A DNA stretch of 64,000 bases from contig URPJ01000004.1 in NCBI GenBank assembly GCA_900549745.1, forward strand, positions 62,001 through 126,000, written 5' to 3'. The position numbers and the translations under genes are program-made. The stretch is from an uncultured Collinsella sp. (GTDB lineage: Bacteria > Actinomycetota > Coriobacteriia > Coriobacteriales > Coriobacteriaceae). Positions within the stretch are counted from its first letter, which is position 1. Each line of letters opens with the position of its first letter. Shown here one piece after another: positions 42,416 through 51,444 of the stretch. The notes under the pieces are model-generated. The model was not told the origin of the DNA. It did not search any database and saw nothing but the letters and a program-made list of their open reading frames with translations.

Positions 42416-43780
42416 CTAGTTCTTCAGCGAGTTCAGCGGTGCCGGGAAGCGTCCGCCGCGGTGGGCAAGCACGGTGCCGGCGTTGGGGTTCACCGGCATG
42501 ATGGGCGCACGGCCGAACAGGCCGCCATACTCGACGCAGTCGCCCACGCCCTTGCCGATAGCGGGAATCACGCGGACGGCCGTGGTCTTGTTGTTGATGA
42601 CGCCGATGGCCATCTCGTCGGCGATGATGCCGGCGATGGTCTCGACCGGGGTGTCGCCGGGGATGGCGATCATGTCCAGGCCGACGGAGCACACGCAGGT
42701 CATGGCCTCGAGCTTCTCGAGCGAAAGCGCACCGGCCTCGACGGCGGCGATCATGCCGGCATCCTCGGACACGGGGATAAAGGCGCCCGAGAGGCCGCCC
42801 ACGCTGGAGCTGGCCATGACGCCGCCCTTCTTGACGGCATCGTTGAGCATGGCGAGCGCGCAGGTCGTGCCCGGGCCGCCGCAGGTGCCCACGCCGATGA
42901 TCTCGAGGATGCGGGCAACGGAGTCGCCGATGGCAGGCGTGGGAGCCAGCGACAGGTCGACGATGCCCTTCTCGACACCCAGGCGATGGGCGGCCTCGCG
43001 GCTCATGAGCTCGCCGGCACGGGTGATCTTAAAGGCGGTCTGCTTGATTTTCTCGGCAACCTCCATCATCGATGCGGAGTCGGGGAGCGTCTCCAGGGCT
43101 GCGGCCATAACGCCGGGGCCCGAGACGCCTACGTTGATGACGGCGTCGGCCTCGCCACCGCCGTGGACGGCGCCCGCCATAAACGGGGAGTCCTCGACCA
43201 TGTTGGCGAAGCAGACGAACTTGGAGGCGCCAACGGAATCCTGGTCGGCCGTGAGCTTGGCGGCATCGATGATGGTCTGGGCGGCCATGAGCACGGCATC
43301 CATGTTGATACCGGCGCGCAGGCTGGCGACGTTGACGCTGGAGCAGACGCGGCTCGTGGTGGCGAGCGCCTGGGGGATGGACTGGATGACGCGGCGGTCG
43401 GCGTCGCCGATGCCCTTCTGGACGAGTGCGGAGAAGCCGCCCAGGTAATCGATGCCGAGCGTCTCGGCCGCGCGGTCGAGGGCATGCGCGATGGGGGTGA
43501 GGTCCTCATCCTTGCAGCACGCGGCGATCTGCGCCACCGGGGTGACGGAAACGCGCTTGTTGACGATGGGGATACCGTACTCGCGCTCGAGGTTCTCGGC
43601 GGTCTCGACCAGATGCTCAGCCGTGTGCGTCACGTGGTCGTAGATCTTCGTGCACATGCGGTCGAGGTTCTCGTCACCGCAACCCATGAGCGAAACACCC
43701 ATGGTGATGGTCCTGATGTCGAGGTTCTGTTCCTCAACCATGCCGCGGGTTTCCGCGATTTCTGCGGGCGTGATCGCCAT
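42416..43780 (-). CDS. DUF711 / UPF0210 (PFL-family) protein
   Basis: A 454-residue protein of the DUF711 family, of normal length. Signatures include [19 protein letters not shown] near the start, [12 protein letters not shown], and the Gly-rich [21 protein letters not shown]. Ser/Gly- and Cys-rich segments suggest a glycyl-radical-like or cofactor fold, but the biochemical role is not known. ATG 43780 is chosen over 43837 because AGGAG lies eight bases upstream. In other genomes a small ACT-domain protein is usually adjacent; none is seen here. metH lies upstream on the same strand, beyond a hairpin. Confidence 0.85.
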   Translation of the reverse strand: MAITPAEIAETRGMVEEQNLDIRTITMGVSLMGCGDENLDRMCTKIYDHVTHTAEHLVETAENLEREYGIPIVNKRVSVTPVAQIAACCKDEDLTPIAHALDRAAETLGIDYLGGFSALVQKGIGDADRRVIQSIPQALATTSRVCSSVNVASLRAGINMDAVLMAAQTIIDAAKLTADQDSVGASKFVCFANMVEDSPFMAGAVHGGGEADAVINVGVSGPGVMAAALETLPDSASMMEVAEKIKQTAFKITRAGELMSREAAHRLGVEKGIVDLSLAPTPAIGDSVARILEIIGVGTCGGPGTTCALAMLNDAVKKGGVMASSSVGGLSGAFIPVSEDAGMIAAVEAGALSLEKLEAMTCVCSVGLDMIAIPGDTPVETIAGIIADEMAIGVINNKTTAVRVIPAIGKGVGDCVEYGGLFGRAPIMPVNPNAGTVLAHRGGRFPAPLNSLKN

Positions 43781-43827
43781 CCTTGCGCTCCTATCTGCCA
43801 AAACGAGCATAGTCTTATCTATTCTAA

Positions 43828-43862
43828 CGTGCCGCACGTGCCAAGTGGCGCGTGCGGCACGT
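43828..43862. terminator. Hairpin between metH and the DUF711 gene
   Basis: ACGTGCCGCACG and CGTGCGGCACGT form a perfect 12-bp stem. The U-tract is on the plus side (TTTTGG); on the minus side it is weak. Confidence 0.6.
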
Positions 43863-43888
43863 TTTGGTGCTCGGTTGTTTCCGTTGTG

Positions 43889-46447
43889 TTACTGCCCAAA
43901 GACCTCTTCGGCGATGCGAGCGCTTTCGGCGGCGTCCTTGGCGTAGTAGTCCGCGCCGATCTGCTTGGCGTATTCGGGGGTGAGTACGGCGCCGCCCACG
44001 ATGATCTTGACGCCCGGCACCTCGGCATGAAGCAGCTTGATGGTCTCTTCCATGGCGACGACCGTGGTAGTCATAAGCGCCGAGAGGCCGACGAGCTTAA
44101 TGTCACGCTCCTGCACGGTCTTGAGCACCTCTTGCGGGTCGACGTCGCGGCCTAGGTCAAAGACGGTGTAGCCGTAGTTATCGAGCAGCATTTTGACGAT
44201 GTTCTTACCGATGTCGTGGATATCGCCTTTAACGGTGGCCACGCAGATCTTGCCCTTGTCAGCAATCTCGCCGGCGGGCATCAGGCGTTTGATGGTATCG
44301 AAGCCCACGCGCGCGGCTTCGGCCGAGGCCATGAGCTGCGGCAGGAAGAACTTGCCCTGGTCAAAGAGGACGCCGACCTCGTCGAGGGCGGGGATAAAGT
44401 GATTGTTGATGAGGTCCATAGCGTCGTGGTCTGTCAGCAGACGCTCGGTCTCGGCAGCGATCTCGCCTTTGCGGCCCGAGACGACCATGTGGCGGATGGG
44501 GTCGTCGTTGCCGTCGGTGCCGGCGGTGCTAGTAGCGGGCGCGGCGTCGGTCGATACTGCCTGAGCAGCTGCCGGGTTGGCGGCGATCTTGTACGGATCG
44601 GTCCAGCCGGCATAGCGCTCGATGTATCCGGTCGAGCCCTCGTCCTCAACGCTCAGGACGCGATAGCTGTAGACGGTATCCATAAAGCGCTTGGAGCCCG
44701 GGTTCATGATGGGGGCGTCCAGGCCCGCGCCAAAGGCGGCGGCCAAAAAGACCGAACCCAGCAGCGGGCGGGCAGGCAGGCCAAAGCTGATGTTCGACAC
44801 GCCGAGCGCACATTTGACGCCCAGGCGCTCCTTGCACAGGGACATGGCGCGCAGGATCTGCTCGGCCTGGCGCTGGTTGGTCGAGGCGGTCATGACCAGG
44901 CAGTCGATGAGGATGCGGTCCGGGCCGATGCCGTAGCGGGCGGCCTCGGCCACGATGTGCTCGGCGATGGCGAAGCGGGCCTCGGCGGTATCGGGGATGC
45001 CGCCTTCGTCGAGCGTAAGGCCGACAACGTTGGTGCCGTAGTGGGCGACCAGCGGAAAGATCTCATCCATGATCTGCTGCTTGCCGTTGACCGAGTTGAT
45101 GATGGGCTTGCCGGCGTAGCGGCGCACGGCGGCCTCGACGGCTGCGGGGTCGGTGGAGTCGATCTGCAGCGGCAGCAGCGTGGAGCCCTGGAGCTGCTCG
45201 GTGGCCTGTTGGATGATCTTGACCTCGTCGATCTCGGGCAGGCCCACGTTGACGTCCAGGATGTCGGCGCCCTGTTCCTGCTGGCTGATGCCCTGGCTCA
45301 CGACGTAGTCCAGGTCGCCGTCGCGCAGGGCCTGCTGCAGGCGCTTTTTGCCGGTGGGGTTGATGCGCTCGCCGATGACGGCGATCTTGTGGCCGTCGCA
45401 GGGAAGGTCCACGACCGTTTGGGCGCTCGTGACCGACATGCTGGGCTTGCGGCGGCGCGGGCTGGGCGTGTGGTTGTCGATAAGCGTGCGCAAGGCCGCC
45501 ATGTGCGCCGGCGTGGTGCCGCAGCAACCGCCCACGACGCTCACGCCGTCGGCGATCATGCCGGCGACGGCCTCGGCGTATTCGGGGGCTTGGATATCAA
45601 AGACGGTGTTGCCGTCGTCGTCTACATGGGGGAGTCCTGCATTAGCCTGCACCATAACGGGCTTGTCGGTAACGGTGAGCATACGTGCGGCGAGTCCTCG
45701 GAGCTCGGCCGGTCCTTGGCTGCAGTTGATGCCCAAAACGTCGGCACCGATGGCGTCGAGCGTGATGGCGGCGACCTCGGGGCTCGTTCCTAGGAAGGTA
45801 CGGCCGTCTTCCTCAAAGGTCATGGTGGCAAAGACGGGCAGGTCGGAGTTCTCGCGGCAGGCGAGGACAGCCGCCTTGATCTCGGCCAGGTCGGTCATGG
45901 TCTCGATAATAAAGAGGTCCACGCCCGCATCGACGCCTGCGCGCACCTCCTCGGCAAAGAGGTCGTAGGCCTCGTCGAAGCTGAGGGTGCCCAGGGGGCG
46001 AAGCAGCGCGCCGATGGGGCCGATATCGCCGGCGACGTAGCGGGCGCCGGCCTCGCGGGCACAGGCGACGGCCGCGGCAAAGACGTCTGCCACGGTGGCG
46101 GCACCGTCGAGCTTGTGGGCGTTGGCGCCAAAGGTGTTGGCGGTGATCACGTCGCAGCCGGCCTCGACATATTGACGTTGGATATCAGTGATAACCTGGG
46201 GTTCCTCAAAGTTGAGCAGCTCGGGCAGGGCGCCCGCCTTCATACCAGCGGCCTGCAACATGGTGCCCATGCCGCCGTCGAACAGCAAGTGCCCCGTGCC
46301 CTCGATGGCGGCGCGCAGGCGATCGTCCTTAATGCGCAGATCGTCGATCGTGCGCGTCTTGTACGTGGCACCGTTGCGACGTGCGGCATCAACGGGTGCC
46401 GCCAATGCAGTGCCGTCAGAATCATGAGTGATAAGCGGAGTAAACAT
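43889..46447 (-). CDS. metH: Cobalamin-dependent methionine synthase, lacking the reactivation domain
   Basis: An 852-residue enzyme that methylates homocysteine with methyl-folate via cobalamin. Domain order: homocysteine domain (LLFDGGMGTML near residue 55, zinc Cys in NCSQGP and GGCCGTTP), pterin domain (IGERINPTGKKRLQQAL near 360), and the B12 part (cap, then VKGDIHDIGKNI near 740, the His ligand of cobalt). The protein stops after the B12 domain; full-length MetH has about 1200 residues with an AdoMet domain. The missing domain is encoded separately upstream (46457-47245). AGGAG precedes ATG 46447. The three met genes form one operon. Confidence 0.93.
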   Translation of the reverse strand: MFTPLITHDSDGTALAAPVDAARRNGATYKTRTIDDLRIKDDRLRAAIEGTGHLLFDGGMGTMLQAAGMKAGALPELLNFEEPQVITDIQRQYVEAGCDVITANTFGANAHKLDGAATVADVFAAAVACAREAGARYVAGDIGPIGALLRPLGTLSFDEAYDLFAEEVRAGVDAGVDLFIIETMTDLAEIKAAVLACRENSDLPVFATMTFEEDGRTFLGTSPEVAAITLDAIGADVLGINCSQGPAELRGLAARMLTVTDKPVMVQANAGLPHVDDDGNTVFDIQAPEYAEAVAGMIADGVSVVGGCCGTTPAHMAALRTLIDNHTPSPRRRKPSMSVTSAQTVVDLPCDGHKIAVIGERINPTGKKRLQQALRDGDLDYVVSQGISQQEQGADILDVNVGLPEIDEVKIIQQATEQLQGSTLLPLQIDSTDPAAVEAAVRRYAGKPIINSVNGKQQIMDEIFPLVAHYGTNVVGLTLDEGGIPDTAEARFAIAEHIVAEAARYGIGPDRILIDCLVMTASTNQRQAEQILRAMSLCKERLGVKCALGVSNISFGLPARPLLGSVFLAAAFGAGLDAPIMNPGSKRFMDTVYSYRVLSVEDEGSTGYIERYAGWTDPYKIAANPAAAQAVSTDAAPATSTAGTDGNDDPIRHMVVSGRKGEIAAETERLLTDHDAMDLINNHFIPALDEVGVLFDQGKFFLPQLMASAEAARVGFDTIKRLMPAGEIADKGKICVATVKGDIHDIGKNIVKMLLDNYGYTVFDLGRDVDPQEVLKTVQERDIKLVGLSALMTTTVVAMEETIKLLHAEVPGVKIIVGGAVLTPEYAKQIGADYYAKDAAESARIAEEVFGQ

Positions 46448-46456
46448 CGGGGGCTC

Positions 46457-47245
46457 CTAATGGCTGGAATAGCAGGTGGTGTGGGCGGCGCGGAAGCGGC
46501 AGTGTTCGCGCATGCGGCAGATATTGCAGGTGGGGCGGCTCTGGGCGTCGTGGACCTCGCCGTCGAATAGGCCGATCACCGCGGTCACGCTTTTGGTGGG
46601 CATGAGCAGGCTGGTGGGTGTGACGGTAAGCCCGATGAGCCGCGTGGCGTTGAGCGCATTGACGATCGAGCGCTGGGCCGAGAGCGGGCAGTCGCCATAG
46701 CCGGGACTGAAGCGCCAGTTGCCGGCGAGCCCGTGTGTGGCGGCGTCCGTCTTGACCTGCTGGTCCATTTGCTCAACGGCGGCTTCCACGTAGGCGGAGC
46801 ACGCGGCGTCGAGCACGGCGCCCTCCAGGGGATGTTGGGCTCCCGTGGTGCGCAGGCGACGCTCGGTGTCCATGCCGAGGGTGCACGCCATGAGTGCGGC
46901 AAAGCGGGCGTCCTTAAGATGACGATAGATATCGCGACCTCGCAGCTCAACGTTGGTGCCAACCAGACGGATGCAAGGCTTGCCCTGCTCGTCCACGCCC
47001 GTGGCATCGATGGCAAATACGCGGCGCACGCCACGGGGCTCAATGTCCAGTTCCAGACGTTCAACGACAAGCTCAATACGTCGTGACAGTTCGGGCTCAA
47101 TCTGCTGGCCGCCGTAACCCAGATACCGCAGCATCTCGGCACGGTCGACACGGGGATGGTGCGCAGCATCGACACGGTAAAGCGCCGGCGACGCAAGGTC
47201 GGCCGGCACTTCGACAGCGGTTGTATCGATGTGCGGTTTTTCCAT
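46457..47245 (-). CDS. Stand-alone methionine synthase reactivation-domain protein
   Basis: A 262-residue protein matching the AdoMet-binding domain of MetH. NWRFSPGYGDCPLSAQ contains the R-x-x-x-G-Y block that binds S-adenosylmethionine, and TPTSLLMPTKSVTAVIGL is the end of the domain. A Cys-rich tail, CNICRMREHCRF, is not part of classic MetH and could bind a metal. ATG 47245 overlaps the metF stop (TAATG), so translation is coupled. It should reactivate the cobalamin of the MetH encoded nine bases further on. The longer frame to 47338 reads metF sequence and is rejected. Confidence 0.85.
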   Translation of the reverse strand: MEKPHIDTTAVEVPADLASPALYRVDAAHHPRVDRAEMLRYLGYGGQQIEPELSRRIELVVERLELDIEPRGVRRVFAIDATGVDEQGKPCIRLVGTNVELRGRDIYRHLKDARFAALMACTLGMDTERRLRTTGAQHPLEGAVLDAACSAYVEAAVEQMDQQVKTDAATHGLAGNWRFSPGYGDCPLSAQRSIVNALNATRLIGLTVTPTSLLMPTKSVTAVIGLFDGEVHDAQSRPTCNICRMREHCRFRAAHTTCYSSH

Positions 47246-48117
47246 TACCCCAGGCGCTCCATAATGGTCGCGGCGATCGCAGGACGGTTCATAGTGTACA
47301 GGTGCAGGCCGTCGGCGCCGTGCTCCTTGAGGTCGCAAAGCTGGCGGGCTGCATAATCTACACCAGCTGCCTGCAGGCTCTCGGGGTCATTCTCGTACTT
47401 GGCGAGAATCTTGATGACGGGGGAGGGCAGCGACGCGCCGCACATAAAGACCATGCGGCTGATCTGCGACTTGCCCATAAACGGCATGATGCCCGCGGTA
47501 ATGGGCACGGTGATGCCGGCCTTGTCGGCAAGCTCGCGAAAACGGTAGAAGCACTCGTTATCAAAGAAGAGCTGCGTCACAAAGAAGCTCGCGCCGGCGT
47601 CCTGTTTTTGCTTGAGGTGTTCGACCGAGAGGTTGAGATCCTCACAGGCAATGTGGCCCTCGGGGTAGGCTGCGGCGCCCACGCAAAAGCCGGCGTCGAC
47701 GAGCTCGGGGATGAGGTCGCGGGCGTAGGCGTAGTCCGAGGCGGGCTTGTCGTCCTCGGTCGCGCCGGCGGGAAGATCGCCGCGCAGGGCCAGTACATTT
47801 TCTACGCCGGCGGAGCGGTACTCGTCGATCTTGGCGGCGATATCGGCATGCGTGCGGCCAACGCAGGTGAGGTGTGCCACCGAGGGCGTATCGAATTCGC
47901 TCGTAATCATATGCGCGATGGGGGCGGTGGTGGCACCGTTGCCCGAGCCGCCGGCCGAGCAGGTGACCGAGACAAAGCTCGGCGAAAGCTTGCACAGATT
48001 GCCTGCCACTTCGCGAGCCGTGTCGAGGGTGAGCTCGCCCTTGGGCGGGAACATCTCAAACGAAACGGGCGCAGTGCCCTGGGATGCTGCCTGCTTAAAA
48101 ACCTCGTCGACGCGCAT
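47245..48117 (-). CDS. metF: Methylenetetrahydrofolate reductase
   Basis: A 290-residue TIM-barrel enzyme giving 5-methyl-THF for MetH. VSFEMFPPKGELTLD is the usual start; the Glu in this block is catalytic. HLTCVGRTHADI and VLALRGDLP form the folate and flavin sites, and FFVTQLFFDNECFYRF is near the end of the barrel. ATG 48117 is preferred since GAGGAG lies six bases upstream; the 22-residue longer frame has no support. First gene of the metF-reactivase-metH operon. No SAM or cobalamin riboswitch is recognised upstream. Confidence 0.94.
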   Translation of the reverse strand: MRVDEVFKQAASQGTAPVSFEMFPPKGELTLDTAREVAGNLCKLSPSFVSVTCSAGGSGNGATTAPIAHMITSEFDTPSVAHLTCVGRTHADIAAKIDEYRSAGVENVLALRGDLPAGATEDDKPASDYAYARDLIPELVDAGFCVGAAAYPEGHIACEDLNLSVEHLKQKQDAGASFFVTQLFFDNECFYRFRELADKAGITVPITAGIMPFMGKSQISRMVFMCGASLPSPVIKILAKYENDPESLQAAGVDYAARQLCDLKEHGADGLHLYTMNRPAIAATIMERLG

Positions 48118-48543
48118 ATCGTGCTCCTCTAGATACGTAATAGTGTGATGTGTTGTAAGGATTCTACAGCACCACTGTGTCACGGTGGAGTTTCACTTGT
48201 TATTCGGGGATACCAATCAAAGATGCCTTGCTATCGGCTTTCTCTATAACAGAGCGGCTAATCTAGGCACGGACTATAAAGACTGGTATCTGATGCAAAA
48301 TACCAGTTAATAGAGCTCCATCCCAAATTGACTACCCTTAAACCATGGGGAGAGGTCTGCAATTTATGCAGTTGATTGGCTGTTGAGGGTGGCAACGCCG
48401 CCTCGATAGGGTAACCTCATTGATTGGTTTCGCGACAGCAACATAACGGTAATGTCGCGGAAACACGGCGAGTCTAAGCTATGACTCGTTCGTTAGTAAT
48501 CAACACCGCTTCTCACGCGGTGCCGATACGAAGGGAGTTCCGT
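48118..48543. promoter_or_regulatory. Divergent region with structured glnN leader
   Basis: Between metF (-) and glnN (+). A dyad CTGGTAT/ATACCAG lies at 48283-48306. From 48385 on there are four hairpins: GAGG..CCTC with inner GGC/GCC (48385-48404), TTTCGCGACA/TGTCGCGGAAA (48427-48464), CGAGTC/GACTCG (48469-48488) and CACCGC/GCGGTG (48504-48522). TTGATTGG is repeated at 48372 and 48420. No known riboswitch class fits. Confidence 0.5.
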
Positions 48544-50631
48544 ATGGCCGAACTTACTGACCGCTTCGGGACCATGGTGTTCTCTGAGGAAGTCATGAAG
48601 GACTACCTCCCCAAGGACATTTGGAAGCGCCTTGCTGCAACCCTCGAGGGCGGTGAGCCGCTCGACCTGGATGTGGCCAACGCCGTTGCCCATGCCATGA
48701 AGGTCTGGGCCATCTCCAAGGGCGCGACGCACTACGCGCACTGGTTCCAGCCGCTTTCGGGCATTACTTCCGAGAAGCACGACAGCTTCCTGGAGCCCAA
48801 CCACGACGGCACCGCCATTACCAAGTTTACGGGCAAGAACCTCATCCAGGGCGAGCCCGATGCCTCCAGCTTCCCCAACGGCGGCCTGCGCGCCACCTTC
48901 GAGGCCCGTGGCTACACCGCTTGGGATCCCACTAGCCCCGCCTTTATCAAGGACGATGTCCTGTGCATCCCCACGGCTTTCTGCTCCTACACGGGCGAGG
49001 CCCTGGACAAGAAGACCCCGCTGCTGCGTTCCATGACCGCGCTCTCGCGTGAGTCTAAGCGCGTTTTGGCGCTGTTCGGTAAGACCCCCAAGAAGGTCGT
49101 TCCTTCCGTGGGCGACGAGCAGGAGTACTTCCTGATCAAGAAGGACGCCTACCGCAAGCGCAAGGACCTGGTCATTACCGGCCGCACCCTCTTTGGTGCT
49201 GCTCCATGCAAGGGTCAGGAGCTCGAGGAGCACTACTTTGGCGCTATCCGCCCCACCGTCTCGGCCTACATGAAGGACTTGGACGATGAGCTGTGGGCGC
49301 TCGGCATTCCCGCCAAGACCAAGCACAACGAGGTTGCTCCCTGCCAGCATGAGCTCGCCCCCGTCTATGGCGAAGTCAACGAGGCCATCGACCAGAACCT
49401 GGTCATGATGGAGAAAATGAAGCTCATCGCCTCCCGCCACGACTTGGTTTGCCTGCTGCACGAGAAACCCTTCGAGGGCATCAACGGTTCGGGCAAGCAC
49501 AACAACTGGTCGCTTGGCACCGAGTCCGAGAATCTGCTCGATCCGGGCGACACCCCGCTCGACAACCTGCAGTTCATCGTCTTCCTCACCGCGGTGATCG
49601 AGGCCGTCGATAACTATCAGGAGCTCCTGCGTGCCTCCGTTGCCTCGGCCGGCAACGACCATCGTCTGGGCGCCAACGAGGCTCCTCCGGCGATTATGTC
49701 CATCTTCCTGGGCGACCAGCTTACCGAGGTCGTCGAGAAGATCATCGATGGCAAGGCTTCCGTCCATGCCACGCGCGGCGTGCTCGACCTGGGCGCCGAT
49801 ACCCTGCCCAAGCTGATGCAGGACAACACCGACCGCAACCGCACCTCCCCGTTTGCCTTCACCGGCAACAAGTTCGAGTTCCGTGCCTGCGGCTCCGAAC
49901 AGAACGTCTCCGACTCCAACCTGGTGCTCGATGCCGCCGTGGCCAAGTCGCTCAAGTCCTTCGCCGACGCGCTTGAGGGTACGCCCGAGGATGAGTTCCA
50001 GGATGCCGCGCTCGAGTACTGCAAGAAGGTGTTGACCGATCACCAGCGCATCCTGTTCTCCGGCGACGGTTACTCCGACGAGTGGCCCATTGAGGCCGAG
50101 AAGCGCGGCCTTGCCAACAACAAGACCACGGCCGATGCCCTGCCCGCCTTTGTTTCCGATAAGGCTATCGCGCTCTTCGAGGAGACGGGTGTCCTGACCA
50201 AGGCCGAGGCTCAGTGCCGCTACGACTGCAAGCTCGAGAAGTACAACAAGCTCATGAACATCGAGGCTACCACGATGGTTCGCGAGGCGCGTCGTACCTA
50301 TCGCCCGGTCATTACCGCCTATGCCACCAAGGTCGCTAAGGGCCTTGAGACTATTCGCGCCGCCGGCGCCGAGGCCGCCATGCAGTGCGAGCAGAATACG
50401 CTCAACAAGCTCTGCAACGGTATCACTGCCATCAACGACTCCATTAAGGCGCTCGACGCCGTGCATCAGAAGGCCGAGGCCCTCGATGGCCAGGAGCAGG
50501 CCAATGTGTATGCACACGAGGTCGTTCCCGCTATGGATACGCTGCGCGCCGCCGTGGATGCCATGGAGGAGATCGTGGCCGCCGACTACTGGCCGGTTCC
50601 GACCTACGACGACATTCTGTTCTATGTGTAG
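48544..50631 (+). CDS. glnN: Glutamine synthetase, type III
   Basis: A 695-residue GSIII enzyme joining ammonia and glutamate with ATP. The size and the order of motifs ([72 protein letters not shown]) are those of GSIII, typical of anaerobes such as Bacteroides and clostridia, and different from the 450-residue GSI. The start ATG 48544 has AAGGGAG upstream. The long structured leader suggests regulation, perhaps by nitrogen. A terminator follows at 50661. Confidence 0.96.
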   Translation: MAELTDRFGTMVFSEEVMKDYLPKDIWKRLAATLEGGEPLDLDVANAVAHAMKVWAISKGATHYAHWFQPLSGITSEKHDSFLEPNHDGTAITKFTGKNLIQGEPDASSFPNGGLRATFEARGYTAWDPTSPAFIKDDVLCIPTAFCSYTGEALDKKTPLLRSMTALSRESKRVLALFGKTPKKVVPSVGDEQEYFLIKKDAYRKRKDLVITGRTLFGAAPCKGQELEEHYFGAIRPTVSAYMKDLDDELWALGIPAKTKHNEVAPCQHELAPVYGEVNEAIDQNLVMMEKMKLIASRHDLVCLLHEKPFEGINGSGKHNNWSLGTESENLLDPGDTPLDNLQFIVFLTAVIEAVDNYQELLRASVASAGNDHRLGANEAPPAIMSIFLGDQLTEVVEKIIDGKASVHATRGVLDLGADTLPKLMQDNTDRNRTSPFAFTGNKFEFRACGSEQNVSDSNLVLDAAVAKSLKSFADALEGTPEDEFQDAALEYCKKVLTDHQRILFSGDGYSDEWPIEAEKRGLANNKTTADALPAFVSDKAIALFEETGVLTKAEAQCRYDCKLEKYNKLMNIEATTMVREARRTYRPVITAYATKVAKGLETIRAAGAEAAMQCEQNTLNKLCNGITAINDSIKALDAVHQKAEALDGQEQANVYAHEVVPAMDTLRAAVDAMEEIVAADYWPVPTYDDILFYV

Positions 50632-50660
50632 AACGTAACTGACATATCGTCACGGTATTG

Positions 50661-50696
50661 AGCCGGGGTCCGCATCGCGCGGGCCCCGGCTTTTTG
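50661..50696 (+). terminator. Terminator of glnN
   Basis: AGCCGGGGTCCGC and GCGGGCCCCGGCT pair with loop ATCGC, then TTTTTG. Confidence 0.92.
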
Positions 50697-50756
50697 TTTG
50701 CGAAGGACGCTTTGAAGCCCGTTTTGCCGCCGATGTGCCTAGGTATAAAGGGCTAT

Positions 50757-50971
50757 GGGCAAAAAACGTCAAATATGAGTACTGTCACAAGTCCTGTAAC
50801 ATTATTTATTTGCAAAATATGTAGTGTTACGCAACATATGTCCAAGTACTTAGCCGATAAACGTCTGCAATTTTTCCGCCGTAGGACGCCCGACGGCTAA
50901 ATCGCCTTCTGAAGGCATGAAATCGCTGTAACTAAAATGGTAACAGTACTCATATTTGCCATTTTTTGACC
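50757..50971. mobile_element. MITE-like element with 32-bp terminal inverted repeats
   Basis: Left end 50757-50788 and right end 50940-50971 are inverted copies matching at 28 of 32 positions; the core is CAAATATGAGTACTGT. The 150 bases between hold no gene, only a small GCCGT/ACGGC hairpin near 50879. A size of 215 bp without a transposase is what a miniature inverted-repeat element would show. No clear target-site duplication was found by eye. Confidence 0.6.
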
Positions 50972-50989
50972 ACAGGCCTTGCGATGATG

Positions 50990-51267
50990 CCGGGATTCGC
51001 ACCCTGTCGGGTTCGAATCCCGGCATATCGGTAGCAAAAAGCCCGTCACCGCGGGGGTAACGGGCTTCTAGTTTCAAATGGTGCCCCCAGCGGGATGTCC
51101 GCGTGCGGCTGGCGCCGCCCGCTTCCGCTGCGTCGCTCCGCTCCTTGCGTGCTGCGCTGGAAAACGCTTGCGCGTTTCCTCAGCTTCGCACCCTGTCGGG
51201 TTCGAATCCCGGCATATCGGTAGCAAAAAGCCCGCTACCGCGAGGGTAACGGGCTCTTCAATTCAAA
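50990..51267. repeat. Duplicated tRNA-Glu 3' region and terminator
   Basis: About 100 bases at 50990-51096 recur at 51183-51286. Each copy has GGGTTCGAATCCCGG, an AGCCCGT/ACGGGCT hairpin with a U-tract on the minus strand, and TGGTGCCCCCAGCGGGAT, the last 18 bases of tRNA-Glu in reverse. Only the second copy leads into a full tRNA. The left copy is a truncated tRNA end. Confidence 0.75.
51222..51257 (-). terminator. Terminator of tRNA-Glu
   Basis: On the minus strand AGCCCGTTACCC and GGTAGCGGGCT pair and TTTTTG follows. A second copy lies at about 51037-51070. Confidence 0.75.
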
Positions 51268-51344
51268 TGGTGCCCCCAGCGGGATTCGAACCCGCGATAT
51301 CCACCTTGAAAGGGTGGCGTCCTTGGCCGCTAGACGATGGGGAC
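51268..51344 (-). tRNA. tRNA-Glu (anticodon TTC), CCA encoded
   Basis: The minus strand reads GTCCCCATCGTCTAGCGG at the 5' end, CCTTTCAAGG around the anticodon TTC, the T-arm GGGTTCGAATCCC, and TGGGGGC-A-CCA at the 3' end. The acceptor stem GTCCCCA pairs with TGGGGGC. All arms fold as expected. Its 3' end appears again as a partial copy 190 bases downstream. Confidence 0.97.
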
Positions 51345-51403
51345 AGCGGGAAAGAGTATAGCAGACTTTTTTAGCCGTTCACATATCGTTGGCAAACTGA
51401 AAA

Positions 51404-51438
51404 ACCACCACAAAGGTGCCTGTCCCCTTTGTGGTGGT
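51404..51438. repeat. Family B hairpin, copy 5
   Basis: ACCACCACAAAGG and CCTTTGTGGTGGT form the stem; the loop is TGCCTGTCC. It lies between tRNA-Glu and the stop codon of the MurT-GatD gene. Confidence 0.85.
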
Positions 51439-51444
51439 GAGGTG

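Noticed and set aside
42260..44155. Long plus-strand open frame of 631 codons
   Set aside because: It lies opposite the DUF711 and metH genes, has the low-complexity His/Asp/Gly-rich look of an antisense high-GC frame, and has no ribosome binding site or recognisable motif.
48361..48420. T-box leader before glnN
   Set aside because: GGGTGGCAACGCCG only superficially resembles the T-box antiterminator word; no stem I or specifier loop is visible, and glnN is not a typical T-box gene.
50850..51077. 75-codon minus-strand frame beside tRNA-Glu
   Set aside because: It reads through one arm of the MITE-like element and the duplicated tRNA end; no ribosome binding site.
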